A stretch of DNA of 55,766 bases from an uncultured Lentisphaerota bacterium. GTDB lineage: Bacteria; Verrucomicrobiota; Kiritimatiellia; RFP12; UBA1067. A program made the position numbers and the translations under genes. The stretch's first letter is position 1. Each line of letters opens with the position of its first letter. This document shows positions 25,473-32,372 of the stretch, in pieces. The notes under the pieces were generated by a model. That model did no database searches. It was given only the letters and a program-made list of their open reading frames with translations, and had not been told where the DNA came from. Location: contig CAMKJU010000016.1 of assembly GCA_946413265.1 (NCBI GenBank), forward strand, positions 1-55,766, in the 5' to 3' direction.

Positions 25473-26474
25473 ATGCCGATGAAGAAGTTCATGAACGATC
25501 CCGCGAACCTCACCAAGGAGCTCCTTGAAGGCCTCGTGGGCTGCTATTCCGATACCCTCGCGCTCGTCAACGAGAAGATCGTGGTGCGCAAGACCCCCAA
25601 GAGCGCCGACAAGGTGGCGCTCGTCGCGTTCGGCGGCTCCGGACACGAACCCGCGATGCACGGCTTCGTGGGCCTTGGCATGCTCGACGCGTGCGTGGCC
25701 GGCGACATCTTCGCCGCGCCTGGCGGCGAGAAGGTGTTCGAGGCGCTCGACTACGTGAAGCGCGACGCGGGCACGCTGCTCATCACCCTCAACCACAACG
25801 GCGACCGCATGAGCGGCTCGAAGGCCATGCGCAAGGCGCAGAAGGCCGGCCTCAAGGTGGTCGAGATCGTGATCCACGACGACATCGCCCAGGGCCCCGA
25901 CACCCCGATCGAGGACAAGCGCGGCCTTGGCGGCGTGATCCCGTTCATCAAGGTCGTCGGCGCGGCGGCCGAGGAGGGCAAGAGCCTCGAGGAGATCGTC
26001 GAACTCGCCAACAAGTTCAACGAGGGCATCGCCACGCTCTCCGTGGCGCTCAAGGTGGCCACCCATCCGCAGAACGGCGGCGAGATCGGCGCCCTCGCGG
26101 ACGACGAGATGGAGATCGGCATGGGCCAGCACGGCGAAGGCGGCGGCGGCATCTCGAAGATGTGTACGGCCGACGAGACCGTGGAGAAGATGCTCCCCTC
26201 GCTCGTGAAGGCCACGAAGATCGCCTCCGGCGACAAGGCCCTTCTGCTCATCAACGGCTCCGGCTCCACCACCACGATGGAAATGCTCATCTGCTACCGC
26301 AAGGCGAAGTCCATGCTCGAGGCGATGGGCGTGACCGTGCTGCCCGGCAAGTGCGACGAGCTTCTCACCGTGCAGGAAATGGCCGGCTTCCAGATGATCC
26401 TCTGCAAGTGCTGCGATACGTGTGCGAAGTACCTGGCGGCTCCCGCCAACGCGCCGTACTGGACGACCCTCTGA
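25473..26474 (+). CDS. dhaK: Dihydroxyacetone kinase-like subunit DhaK
   Basis: The 333-residue substrate-binding subunit of a DhaK/DhaL-type ketose kinase. FGGSGHEPAMHGFVGLGMLD holds His58, MEIGMGQHGEGG holds His220 (the residue that binds the ketone covalently in known DhaK), and NHNGDRMSG holds Asp111. The usual KNYTGD context of the aspartate is replaced by LNHNGD, which may signal a substrate other than dihydroxyacetone, as in the erythrulose and apulose kinases of this family. DhaL follows 11 bases after the stop. No DhaM (PTS) subunit is present, so ATP use is likely. Confidence 0.85.
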   Translation: MPMKKFMNDPANLTKELLEGLVGCYSDTLALVNEKIVVRKTPKSADKVALVAFGGSGHEPAMHGFVGLGMLDACVAGDIFAAPGGEKVFEALDYVKRDAGTLLITLNHNGDRMSGSKAMRKAQKAGLKVVEIVIHDDIAQGPDTPIEDKRGLGGVIPFIKVVGAAAEEGKSLEEIVELANKFNEGIATLSVALKVATHPQNGGEIGALADDEMEIGMGQHGEGGGGISKMCTADETVEKMLPSLVKATKIASGDKALLLINGSGSTTTMEMLICYRKAKSMLEAMGVTVLPGKCDELLTVQEMAGFQMILCKCCDTCAKYLAAPANAPYWTTL

Positions 26475-26485
26475 ACGGAACGACC

Positions 26486-27085
26486 ATGACACTCGACCAG
26501 TTCAAGCAGGTCTGGGCGCGGGCGGCGGAGAAGACCGCCGCCCGCGAGAGGGACTATTCGGCGCTCGACGCCGCCGCTGGCGGCGACGGCGACCACGGCG
26601 AGGCGATCGTCGCGGCCACGCGCGCGCTCGCCGCCGCGCAGGGCTCGGATTTCAAGTCGCTGCTCACCGACATGGTGAACCACCTTGAATCCGACGTCTC
26701 CGGTTCCACGAGTTCGCTCTACGGCACGCTTTTCGAGGGCATGGCGGATGCGGTGGACGCCGGCGTGACGGAGCTGGACGCTCCCGGCATCGCGGATCTC
26801 TTCGCGGCCGGTCTTGAGGAACTCGGCTTCGCCACGAAGGCGAAGGTGGGCGACAAGACGTTCATGGACGCGCTCATCCCGGCGATCGAGGCGCTCAAAG
26901 CCCACGCCGCCGAAGGCGAGCAGGCGATGTTTGCCGCCGCCGCCGCTGCCGCGAAGGCCGGCAGCGAGGCGACCGCGCAGATGCAGGCGAAGTTCGGCCG
27001 CGCGAAGAACCTCGGCGAACGCTCCATCGGCCCCATCGACGCAGGCAGCGCCTCCAACGCCGATATTTGGGCGTGCTTCGTTTGA
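26486..27085 (+). CDS. dhaL: Dihydroxyacetone kinase-like subunit DhaL
   Basis: The 199-residue all-helical nucleotide-binding subunit. LDAAAGGDGDHGEAI carries the three Mg-binding aspartates (Asp28, Asp34, Asp36); SGSTSSLYGTLF and VGDKTFMDALIPA are the nucleotide-pocket segments; GPIDAGSASNADI near the end matches DhaL. With DhaK it would phosphorylate a ketose made by the upstream cupin protein or imported by the symporter. An Ala-rich helix (about 145-165) is normal here. Confidence 0.87.
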   Translation: MTLDQFKQVWARAAEKTAARERDYSALDAAAGGDGDHGEAIVAATRALAAAQGSDFKSLLTDMVNHLESDVSGSTSSLYGTLFEGMADAVDAGVTELDAPGIADLFAAGLEELGFATKAKVGDKTFMDALIPAIEALKAHAAEGEQAMFAAAAAAAKAGSEATAQMQAKFGRAKNLGERSIGPIDAGSASNADIWACFV

Positions 27086-27127
27086 CAACCAGCGGGGGAG
27101 CCCAGGCTCCCCCGAACCCCCACAAAG
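27082..27127 (+). repeat. Operon spacer hairpin, copy 2
   Basis: TTGACAACCA, CGGGGGAGCC (27093-27102) pairing with GGCTCCCCCG (27105-27114), then AACCCCCACAAAGA. Near-copy of 25418-25463, placed between dhaL and the LsrF-type gene. Confidence 0.75.
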
Positions 27128-27146
27128 AAGAAAGGTTAATTTTATC

Positions 27147-28019
27147 ATGGCAGATATGGATGGTTTCAAGGAGGCCGCCGCTTACGGCCTCGACAAGCCC
27201 CAGAAGAGCGAGCAGTTCTTCCTCAAGGGCAACGAGAACCAGGGCTGGGGCGTGAAGAACCGCCTCGCGCGCATCTTCAACCCGAAGACCGGGCACACCG
27301 TGATGCTCGCGTGCGACCACGGCTTTATCATGGGGCCGACGAGCGGACTTGAGCGCGTGGACCTTACGATCAACCCGCTCATCGAGTATGCCGACTGCCT
27401 CATGTGCACGCGCGGCATCCTCCGCAGCGTGATCCCCCCGTCGATGTCCAAGCCCGTGTGCCTGCGCTCCGACGGCGGCACGACGATCCTTACCGACCTC
27501 AACCTCAACCGCGTGTACGACGTGGAGGACGTGATCCGCCTCAACGTGAGCGCGATGGCGGTGATGGTGGCGTGCGGCGACAAGGCGAGCGAGCAGATCA
27601 CCACGCACAACCTCGTCCACACGGTGGACATGGGCGCGAAGTACGGCATCCCCGTGCTGGGCGTGACGGCCGTGGGCAAGGACATGGCGCGCGACGCGCG
27701 CTACTTCCGTCTCGCGACGCGCGTGTGCGCGGAGAACGGCGCCTCGTTCGTGAAGACCTACTACACGGAAGAGGGCTTTGAGACCGTGGTTGCGCAGTGT
27801 CCGGTGCCGATCGTGATCGCGGGCGGCAAGAAGCTCCCCGAGGAGAAGGCCCTCGAACTCGCCTACCGGGCGATCCAGGCCGGCGCCGCCGGCGTCGACA
27901 TGGGCCGGAACGTGTTCCAGAGCGAGAAGCCCCTCGCGATGATGAAGGCGATCTCCGCCGTCGTCCACCAGGGCCTCAATGCGAAGGACGCCTTCCAGCT
28001 CTACAACGACGAGAAGTAG
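27147..28019 (+). CDS. lsrF: LsrF-type class I aldolase/thiolase
   Basis: 290 residues, very close by eye to E. coli LsrF over the whole length: RIFNPKTGHTVMLACDHGF, LMCTRGILRSVIPP, GVTAVGKDMARDARYFRLAT, FVKTYYTEEGFE, PIVIAGGKKLPE and AGVDMGRNVFQSE. The Schiff-base lysine falls at Lys203, the same number as in LsrF. LsrF acts on phosphorylated autoinducer-2 products, giving dihydroxyacetone phosphate and acetyl-CoA. There is no lsrK, lsrG or lsrACDB here; a DhaK/DhaL kinase, cupin and VOC protein stand in their place, so the natural substrate may differ. Name given for similarity, not proven function. Confidence 0.85.
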   Translation: MADMDGFKEAAAYGLDKPQKSEQFFLKGNENQGWGVKNRLARIFNPKTGHTVMLACDHGFIMGPTSGLERVDLTINPLIEYADCLMCTRGILRSVIPPSMSKPVCLRSDGGTTILTDLNLNRVYDVEDVIRLNVSAMAVMVACGDKASEQITTHNLVHTVDMGAKYGIPVLGVTAVGKDMARDARYFRLATRVCAENGASFVKTYYTEEGFETVVAQCPVPIVIAGGKKLPEEKALELAYRAIQAGAAGVDMGRNVFQSEKPLAMMKAISAVVHQGLNAKDAFQLYNDEK

Positions 28020-28045
28020 CCGTCCCGGCCTTGCGGGGGCCGTGC

Positions 28046-29212
28046 ATGAACGTCTGGATTGCCAACCCATTTGACAATCTGCCGCCTGAAGGCGCGCGTC
28101 CACAGCGTTACTGGCTGATGGCGCGCGCTTTCGCGCGGGCGGGCCACAATGTAACGCTGTGGTCGAGTGATTTTTCACATGCCAAGAAGGCACCGCGCGC
28201 GCTTGCGTCCGGTGCGCGCTGGGAAGGGGACGGTTTCCGTCTCGTGCTCGTGCCCACGCCGCCGTATCCGCGCAACGTGTGCCTGCGGCGTATCCTCTCT
28301 CACCGCGCGTTCGCGCGCAATCTCCGTACGCTCGCCGAGCTTGAGCCGCAGCGCCCCGATCTTGTGGTCGCCTCCATGCCGCCTCTCGCCTCCGCCTCCG
28401 CGCTCGCCGCGTTCTGCCGTGCGCGCGGGATCGCGTTCGTAGTGGATGTTATGGACGCTTGGCCAGAGAACTTCGAGCGCGTGGTGCCGCGCTGGACGCT
28501 GGCGCCCTTGCGGGCGCGGGCGCGTCGCATCTACCGTTCCGCGCAGGGAGTGAGCGCCGTCGCGGCGCGTTACCTCGATCTTGCGAAGTCGTACGGCGCG
28601 CAGTCGCCGATGCACCTAGCCTACCATGGCATTGAGATGTCGCCATCCGTTTTGGAAAAACAGGTAATACCTGTTTTCACAGAACCATTCCGACTGGTGT
28701 ATGTGGGGACGATGGGGGCGAGCTACGATCTTGAGACGGCGATCGACGCCGTGCGGAAAATGCCCGACGTGGAACTTGACCTCGCTGGGGCGGGGCCGAA
28801 GGAGGCGGCGTTGCGCGCGCGTGCGTCGGGCTGTGCGCGCATCCGTTTCCATGGCTACCTCGGTGAAGGGGAACTGCAATCGCTCCTCGCGCAGGCAGAT
28901 GCTGGACTCGTGCCGATGTTCGACGATTCGTGCGTGGGCGTGCCTTACAAGCTCGCCGACTACGTGGCGGCCGGTGTGCCGGTGGTCAACACGCTGCACG
29001 GCGAGACGGAACGCCTCCTTGCCGAACACGGCGCAGGCGTGACGTGCGCCGCTGGCGACGTACAGGCACTCTGTGCAGCCGTGGCGGACCTTCGTGCTCG
29101 GGACGCTACCGCGCTTCGCGCAGGTGCGCTCTCGCTTGCGCGCGTCTTCGACGCGGACGCCGTCTATTCCGCATACGTGGACTGGGCAGCCAGCGTCGTA
29201 CCTACTGCGTGA
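28046..29212 (+). CDS. Glycosyltransferase family 4 (GT-B fold)
   Basis: A 388-residue cytoplasmic/peripheral membrane protein. The N-terminal Rossmann half opens IANPFDNLPPEGARPQRYWL and ends in FVVDVMDAWPENF; the C-terminal half has RLVYVGTMGASYDLETAI, then GYLGEGELQSLLAQADAGLV and VGVPYKLADYVAAGVPVV, the nucleotide-sugar binding loop. This matches WcaI-like family 4 enzymes that use UDP- or GDP-sugars for surface polysaccharide. It starts 26 bases after lsrF but is unlikely to serve that pathway. It converges with rsmE, overlapping 11 bases. A 10-bp inverted repeat (28656-28676) lies in the coding region. Confidence 0.85.
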   Translation: MNVWIANPFDNLPPEGARPQRYWLMARAFARAGHNVTLWSSDFSHAKKAPRALASGARWEGDGFRLVLVPTPPYPRNVCLRRILSHRAFARNLRTLAELEPQRPDLVVASMPPLASASALAAFCRARGIAFVVDVMDAWPENFERVVPRWTLAPLRARARRIYRSAQGVSAVAARYLDLAKSYGAQSPMHLAYHGIEMSPSVLEKQVIPVFTEPFRLVYVGTMGASYDLETAIDAVRKMPDVELDLAGAGPKEAALRARASGCARIRFHGYLGEGELQSLLAQADAGLVPMFDDSCVGVPYKLADYVAAGVPVVNTLHGETERLLAEHGAGVTCAAGDVQALCAAVADLRARDATALRAGALSLARVFDADAVYSAYVDWAASVVPTA

Positions 29213-29942
29213 GGGCGCGTCCTCTTGCCGCCGCAAGGACGGAGAGCCCGAATATGGCCGCCGTCTCGGCGCGCAGAATCGTGGGGCCGAACGAGACCGG
29301 CGTGGCCAATTCCAGAAGCGCACGAAGTTCATCGGGCGTGAAATCGCCTTCGGGTCCAACGAATATGCCGAGCGAAGGGAGGGGGGCGTTGCCGGACACA
29401 GCGGCAGCGACCTCGTCCCAGATCGGAGGCGGTGGCGGATTGCACAACGCTCCGGCGAAGACGCGTCCGCAATCCTTGACGAGGGACAAGGCATCCTTGA
29501 AGTCAACGGCCGCGTGTACTTCCGGAAGCCATACTGCGTCGCTCTGGCGCGCTGCGTCTGCGGCGATTCGCCGCCAGCGGTCGGCCTTGGCGGGGCGTTC
29601 CGAAGGGGGAAGACGCACGATGCAGCGGTCTGATATTACGGGCACGATGCGCGTGGTGCCAAGTTCCACGGCCTTTTCAATCGTCCAGTCCCAACGGCTT
29701 CCCTTCGTGACGCACGCGAACAGGACGAGCGCGGAATTTGGGGCGGGGAACGCGGCAACGGGTCCATCGGCGACAAGGCGGCGGCCGTCCCACCTGCAGC
29801 GGCGGGTGTGTCCGTGCCCGTCGAACAGCTCAATCTCCTCGCCTGCGTGCGGACGCACCACCTTCAGGTGGCGCGCGGCGTCTGGCGGAAGCTCGATGGC
29901 CTCGCCGGACAAGTAGTTTTCTGGTATAAGAAGCCTGTGCAT
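29202..29942 (-). CDS. rsmE: 16S rRNA (uracil-1498-N3)-methyltransferase
   Basis: 246 residues, SPOUT fold with a C-terminal knot. N-terminal PUA-like part (HRLLIPENYL), then KAVELGTTRIVPV, GIFVGPEGDFTPDEL and FGPTILRAETAAIFGL, the SAM-binding signatures of RsmE. It methylates U1498 of 16S rRNA. The only complete - strand gene; it has a leaderless-type promoter (TATAAT six bases before the ATG) and is divergent from tpiA. Confidence 0.93.
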   Translation of the reverse strand: MHRLLIPENYLSGEAIELPPDAARHLKVVRPHAGEEIELFDGHGHTRRCRWDGRRLVADGPVAAFPAPNSALVLFACVTKGSRWDWTIEKAVELGTTRIVPVISDRCIVRLPPSERPAKADRWRRIAADAARQSDAVWLPEVHAAVDFKDALSLVKDCGRVFAGALCNPPPPPIWDEVAAAVSGNAPLPSLGIFVGPEGDFTPDELRALLELATPVSFGPTILRAETAAIFGLSVLAAARGRALTQ

Positions 29943-29948
29943 GGAGAG

Positions 29949-29992
29949 ATTATATCATAACCGTTGCGGTCGGGGCGGGAAAATGGTAAACT
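29949..29992. promoter_or_regulatory. Compact divergent promoters of rsmE and tpiA
   Basis: On the - strand TGATATAAT (29957-29949) lies six bases before the rsmE ATG. On the + strand TTGCGG (29964-29969), a 17-base spacer and TGGTAAACT (-10 at 29987-29992) form the tpiA promoter, leaving a leader of about 43 bases. The two core promoters are only ten bases apart, so RNA polymerase can probably serve one at a time. Confidence 0.6.
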
Positions 29993-30041
29993 ATTCGCCG
30001 TTTTTCACGAAAAGGTCTTCAATCGAAAGGACAAAAAAGAC

Positions 30042-30806
30042 ATGCGCAAGAAAATCATTGCGGGCAACTGGAAGATGAACATCAAGCCGTCCGAGACGGC
30101 CGCCCTCGTCAAGGGCATCGCCGAGGCGACGAAGGACTTCACGAACGTGGATATCGTGTGCTGCACGCCGGCCATCGACATCCCCGCCGCCGTCGCGGCG
30201 TGCGCGGGCACGGCGGTCCAGCCGGGCGCCGAGAACGCCCACTGGGAGGCGTCGGGCGCCTACACGGGCGAAATCTCCACGGGCATGCTCGTTGACGCGG
30301 GCGTGAAGTACGTGATCATCGGCCACTCCGAGCGCCGCCAGTACTTCGCGGAGACGGACGAGACGGTCAACAAGCGTGCGACCGCCGTCATCAAGGCCGG
30401 TCTCACGGCAATCGTGTGCGTGGGCGAGACGCTCGCCGAGCGCGACGCGGGCAAGGTCGAGGAAGTGATCGTGCGCCAGATGAAGGAGGGCCTCAAGGGC
30501 CTTTCCGCCGCCGACGCAGCGAACCTCGTGATCGCGTACGAGCCCGTGTGGGCGATCGGCACCGGACGCACGGCTACGCCGGAGCAGGCGCAGGAAGTGC
30601 ACGCCCTCATCCGCAAGACGCTCGGCGAACTCGTGGGCGTGGACGCGGCCGAGGCGGTGCGCATCCAGTACGGCGGCTCGATGAAGCCCGGCAACGCGGC
30701 CGAGCTGCTCGCGCAGAAGGACATCGACGGCGGCCTCATCGGAGGCGCCGCGCTCAAGGCGGACAGCTTCGCGGGGATCATCGCCGCGGCTGCTGCTGCC
30801 AAGTAA
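30042..30806 (+). CDS. tpiA: Triosephosphate isomerase
   Basis: Interconverts dihydroxyacetone phosphate and glyceraldehyde 3-phosphate. The 254-residue TIM barrel has AGNWKMN (Lys near 11), YVIIGHSERRQ (catalytic His near 97), AYEPVWAIGTG (catalytic Glu near 168) and YGGSMKPGN phosphate loop. Start chosen for GAAAGGACAAAAAAG upstream and the family N-terminus. It lies near the LsrF-type cluster and would process its dihydroxyacetone phosphate, but has its own promoter and is a housekeeping gene. Confidence 0.96.
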   Translation: MRKKIIAGNWKMNIKPSETAALVKGIAEATKDFTNVDIVCCTPAIDIPAAVAACAGTAVQPGAENAHWEASGAYTGEISTGMLVDAGVKYVIIGHSERRQYFAETDETVNKRATAVIKAGLTAIVCVGETLAERDAGKVEEVIVRQMKEGLKGLSAADAANLVIAYEPVWAIGTGRTATPEQAQEVHALIRKTLGELVGVDAAEAVRIQYGGSMKPGNAAELLAQKDIDGGLIGGAALKADSFAGIIAAAAAAK

Positions 30807-30873
30807 GGGCCCTACGACCGATAAAACCAAAGGCATCCTCTGCCTGCTCGCGTCGGCGCTTGCCTTCGCGACA

Positions 30874-31728
30874 ATGGGGATGTTCGTCCGCCTCGCCGAT
30901 GATTTCGGCGGGGCGGTGTCGCCTTTCCAGAAGAGCTTCTTCCGGAACCTCGTTGCCATGTTCGTGGCGGGCGCGCTGTTCGCGTTGAAGTGGCGGGAAG
31001 CGGCGAGAGCGCCGCTTCCCCGAGGTGAAGCCGCATTTCGGGGAAGCGGCACTCCTGCCGCTTCACCCTGGGGGCCGCTCGTGTGGCGCTCCATTCTTGG
31101 GACTGTCGGCATATTCGGCAACTTCTATGCCCTAAGCCACATCCCGCTGGGGGACGCCTGTATGCTAAACAAGCTCTCGCCGTTTTCCGCCGTGGCCTGC
31201 GCGTGGCTGTTCCTCGGCGAACGTGTGCGGATGCGCCAGGGGCTGGCGATAGCGGGCGCTTTCATCGGCGCGATGTTCGTCGTGAAGCCCGGATTCGCAT
31301 TCGCGTCCGGCTCCACGTGGCCCGCTCTTGCGGGACTCGTCGGCGGCGTGGCGGCGGGCGGAGCGTACGCCTGCATTCGGCATCTCGGACGGCTCGGCGT
31401 GGAGCCGAGTTTCATCGTCCTCTTCTTCAGCGCATTCTCAACGATCGCCTCGCTTCCGTTCATGATTTTCGGCTACCAGCTCATGACGTCCGCGCAGGTC
31501 GCGATACTGCTTGGCGCGGGCATCTCGGCAACGGTCGGGCAGTTCGGAATCACCGCGGCGTACCGTCTGGCGCGTCCCCGCGAACTCGCCGTGTACGACT
31601 ACGCAAACGTCGCCTTCGCCGCCGTACTCGGTTTCCTCGTGTTCGGACAGGCCCCTGACGCCTTCAGCTGGCTAGGCATCGCCATGATCGTCGCGATGGG
31701 CGTGTGGATGAATCGCGTGGCGGACTGA
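30874..31728 (+). CDS. DMT/EamA-family transporter, start uncertain
   Basis: An inner-membrane drug/metabolite transporter of ten predicted helices with two EamA repeats; ACMLNKLSPFSAVACAWLFL and FGITAAYRLARPRELAVYDY are the repeat signatures. 284 residues from the first usual start codon. That start cuts the first helix: in frame directly upstream, codons from 30820 read DKTKGILCLLASALAFAT, clearly the missing first membrane segment, yet no ATG, GTG or TTG precedes it in frame. A rare start (for example ACG at 30814 behind AAGGGC) or a sequence error is likely. A REP-like palindrome pair (30995-31064) adds about 20 residues between helices two and three. Confidence 0.75.
   Translation: MGMFVRLADDFGGAVSPFQKSFFRNLVAMFVAGALFALKWREAARAPLPRGEAAFRGSGTPAASPWGPLVWRSILGTVGIFGNFYALSHIPLGDACMLNKLSPFSAVACAWLFLGERVRMRQGLAIAGAFIGAMFVVKPGFAFASGSTWPALAGLVGGVAAGGAYACIRHLGRLGVEPSFIVLFFSAFSTIASLPFMIFGYQLMTSAQVAILLGAGISATVGQFGITAAYRLARPRELAVYDYANVAFAAVLGFLVFGQAPDAFSWLGIAMIVAMGVWMNRVAD
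30995..31064. repeat. REP-like hairpin pair inside the DMT gene
   Basis: GGGAAGCGGC (30995-31004) pairs with GCCGCTTCCC (31011-31020); GAAGCGGCA (31043-31051) pairs with TGCCGCTTC (31056-31064). The second hairpin with its flank TTCGGGGAAGCGGCACTC is nearly identical to 35487-35504. Translated in frame as a loop containing RGSGTPAAS. Confidence 0.8.
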
Positions 31729-31759
31729 TGAGCCTTCCAAACTTTTTCTAAAAATCCGC

Positions 31760-31793
31760 TTGTGCCCGTAAGTTAGTTTTGGTAAACTAACTT
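31760..31793 (+). promoter_or_regulatory. feo promoter with a palindromic metal-repressor operator
   Basis: TTGTGC (31760-31765), a 17-base spacer and TGGTAAACT (-10 at 31783-31788). Over the -10 lies a perfect inverted repeat: AAGTTAGTTT (31770-31779), TGGT, AAACTAACTT (31784-31793). TTAG..CTAA symmetry resembles DtxR/IdeR/MntR-family operators. Binding of iron-loaded repressor would block transcription of feoA-feoA-feoB. A stem ACGCCC/GGGCGT follows (about 31797-31815) before the ribosome site. No such regulator gene is in the window. Confidence 0.7.
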
Positions 31794-31831
31794 GCGACGC
31801 CCTAAGAAGGGGCGTAGGAGAAGAAAATAAA

Positions 31832-32041
31832 ATGCCAATCGCAATGATGTCAATCGGAAGCCGGCACCGCGTAAAGATGGTGAAGGGCAACGACGTCGCC
31901 AGGAAACGCCTCGCGACGATGGGTTTCGTCGAGGGGGCCGAGGTGACGGTGATTGCGCACTCCGCCGGGAACTACATCCTTGGCGTGTGCGACTCGCGCG
32001 TGGCGGTGGATCAAGACCTTGCCATGCGGATACTTGTTTAA
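31832..32041 (+). CDS. feoA: FeoA domain protein (first copy)
   Basis: A 69-residue SH3-like protein. IGSRHRVKMVKGNDVARKRL, TMGFVEGAEVTVI and NYILGVCDSRVAVDQDLAMR follow the FeoA pattern. FeoA helps FeoB-mediated ferrous iron uptake at the cytoplasmic face. First gene of the feo operon behind the operator; ribosome site TAGGAGAAGAAAA. Confidence 0.88.
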   Translation: MPIAMMSIGSRHRVKMVKGNDVARKRLATMGFVEGAEVTVIAHSAGNYILGVCDSRVAVDQDLAMRILV

Positions 32042-32060
32042 CGAGAAAGGTTTATAAGAA

Positions 32061-32279
32061 ATGACTCTGGATGAAATCAAGCCCGGACAGACGGCGAAGA
32101 TCGCCCGTCTGCGCGGGGACGGCGCCGCGAAGCGCCGCATCATGGACATGGGCCTCACCAAGGGAACCGAGGTGACCGTCCGCAAGATCGCCCCGCTGGG
32201 CGACCCCATTGAACTGAACGTGCGCGGCTACGAGCTGTCAATCCGCAAGGACGAGGCCGCCGCCATCGAAGTCGCGTGA
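32061..32279 (+). CDS. feoA: FeoA domain protein (second copy)
   Basis: 72 residues. IKPGQTAKIARLRGDGAAKR, DMGLTKGTEVTVRKIAPLGD and YELSIRKDEAAAIEV are canonical FeoA. It differs clearly from the first copy, so the pair is old rather than a fresh duplication. 19 bases after the first feoA, 93 bases before feoB. Two FeoA proteins with one FeoB is common in anaerobes. Confidence 0.9.
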   Translation: MTLDEIKPGQTAKIARLRGDGAAKRRIMDMGLTKGTEVTVRKIAPLGDPIELNVRGYELSIRKDEAAAIEVA

Positions 32280-32286
32280 TTTTTTT

Positions 32287-32350
32287 TGCGGATCCAGTTT
32301 GCCTCGTCTAATTAGTTTCAACATGTCTAACACGAGGCGTAGCGTCCGCA
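32287..32350 (+). promoter_or_regulatory. Two-part stem-loop ahead of feoB
   Basis: TGCGGA (32287-32292) pairs with TCCGCA (32345-32350), and GCCTCGT (32301-32307) pairs with ACGAGGC (32332-32338), leaving a 24-base AT-rich loop. A run of T (32280-32287) precedes it. It fills the feoA-feoB gap and could attenuate, process or stabilise the mRNA. No known riboswitch class is recognised. Confidence 0.5.
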
Positions 32351-32372
32351 CACAGGAAAAGGAGAAAAGGAT

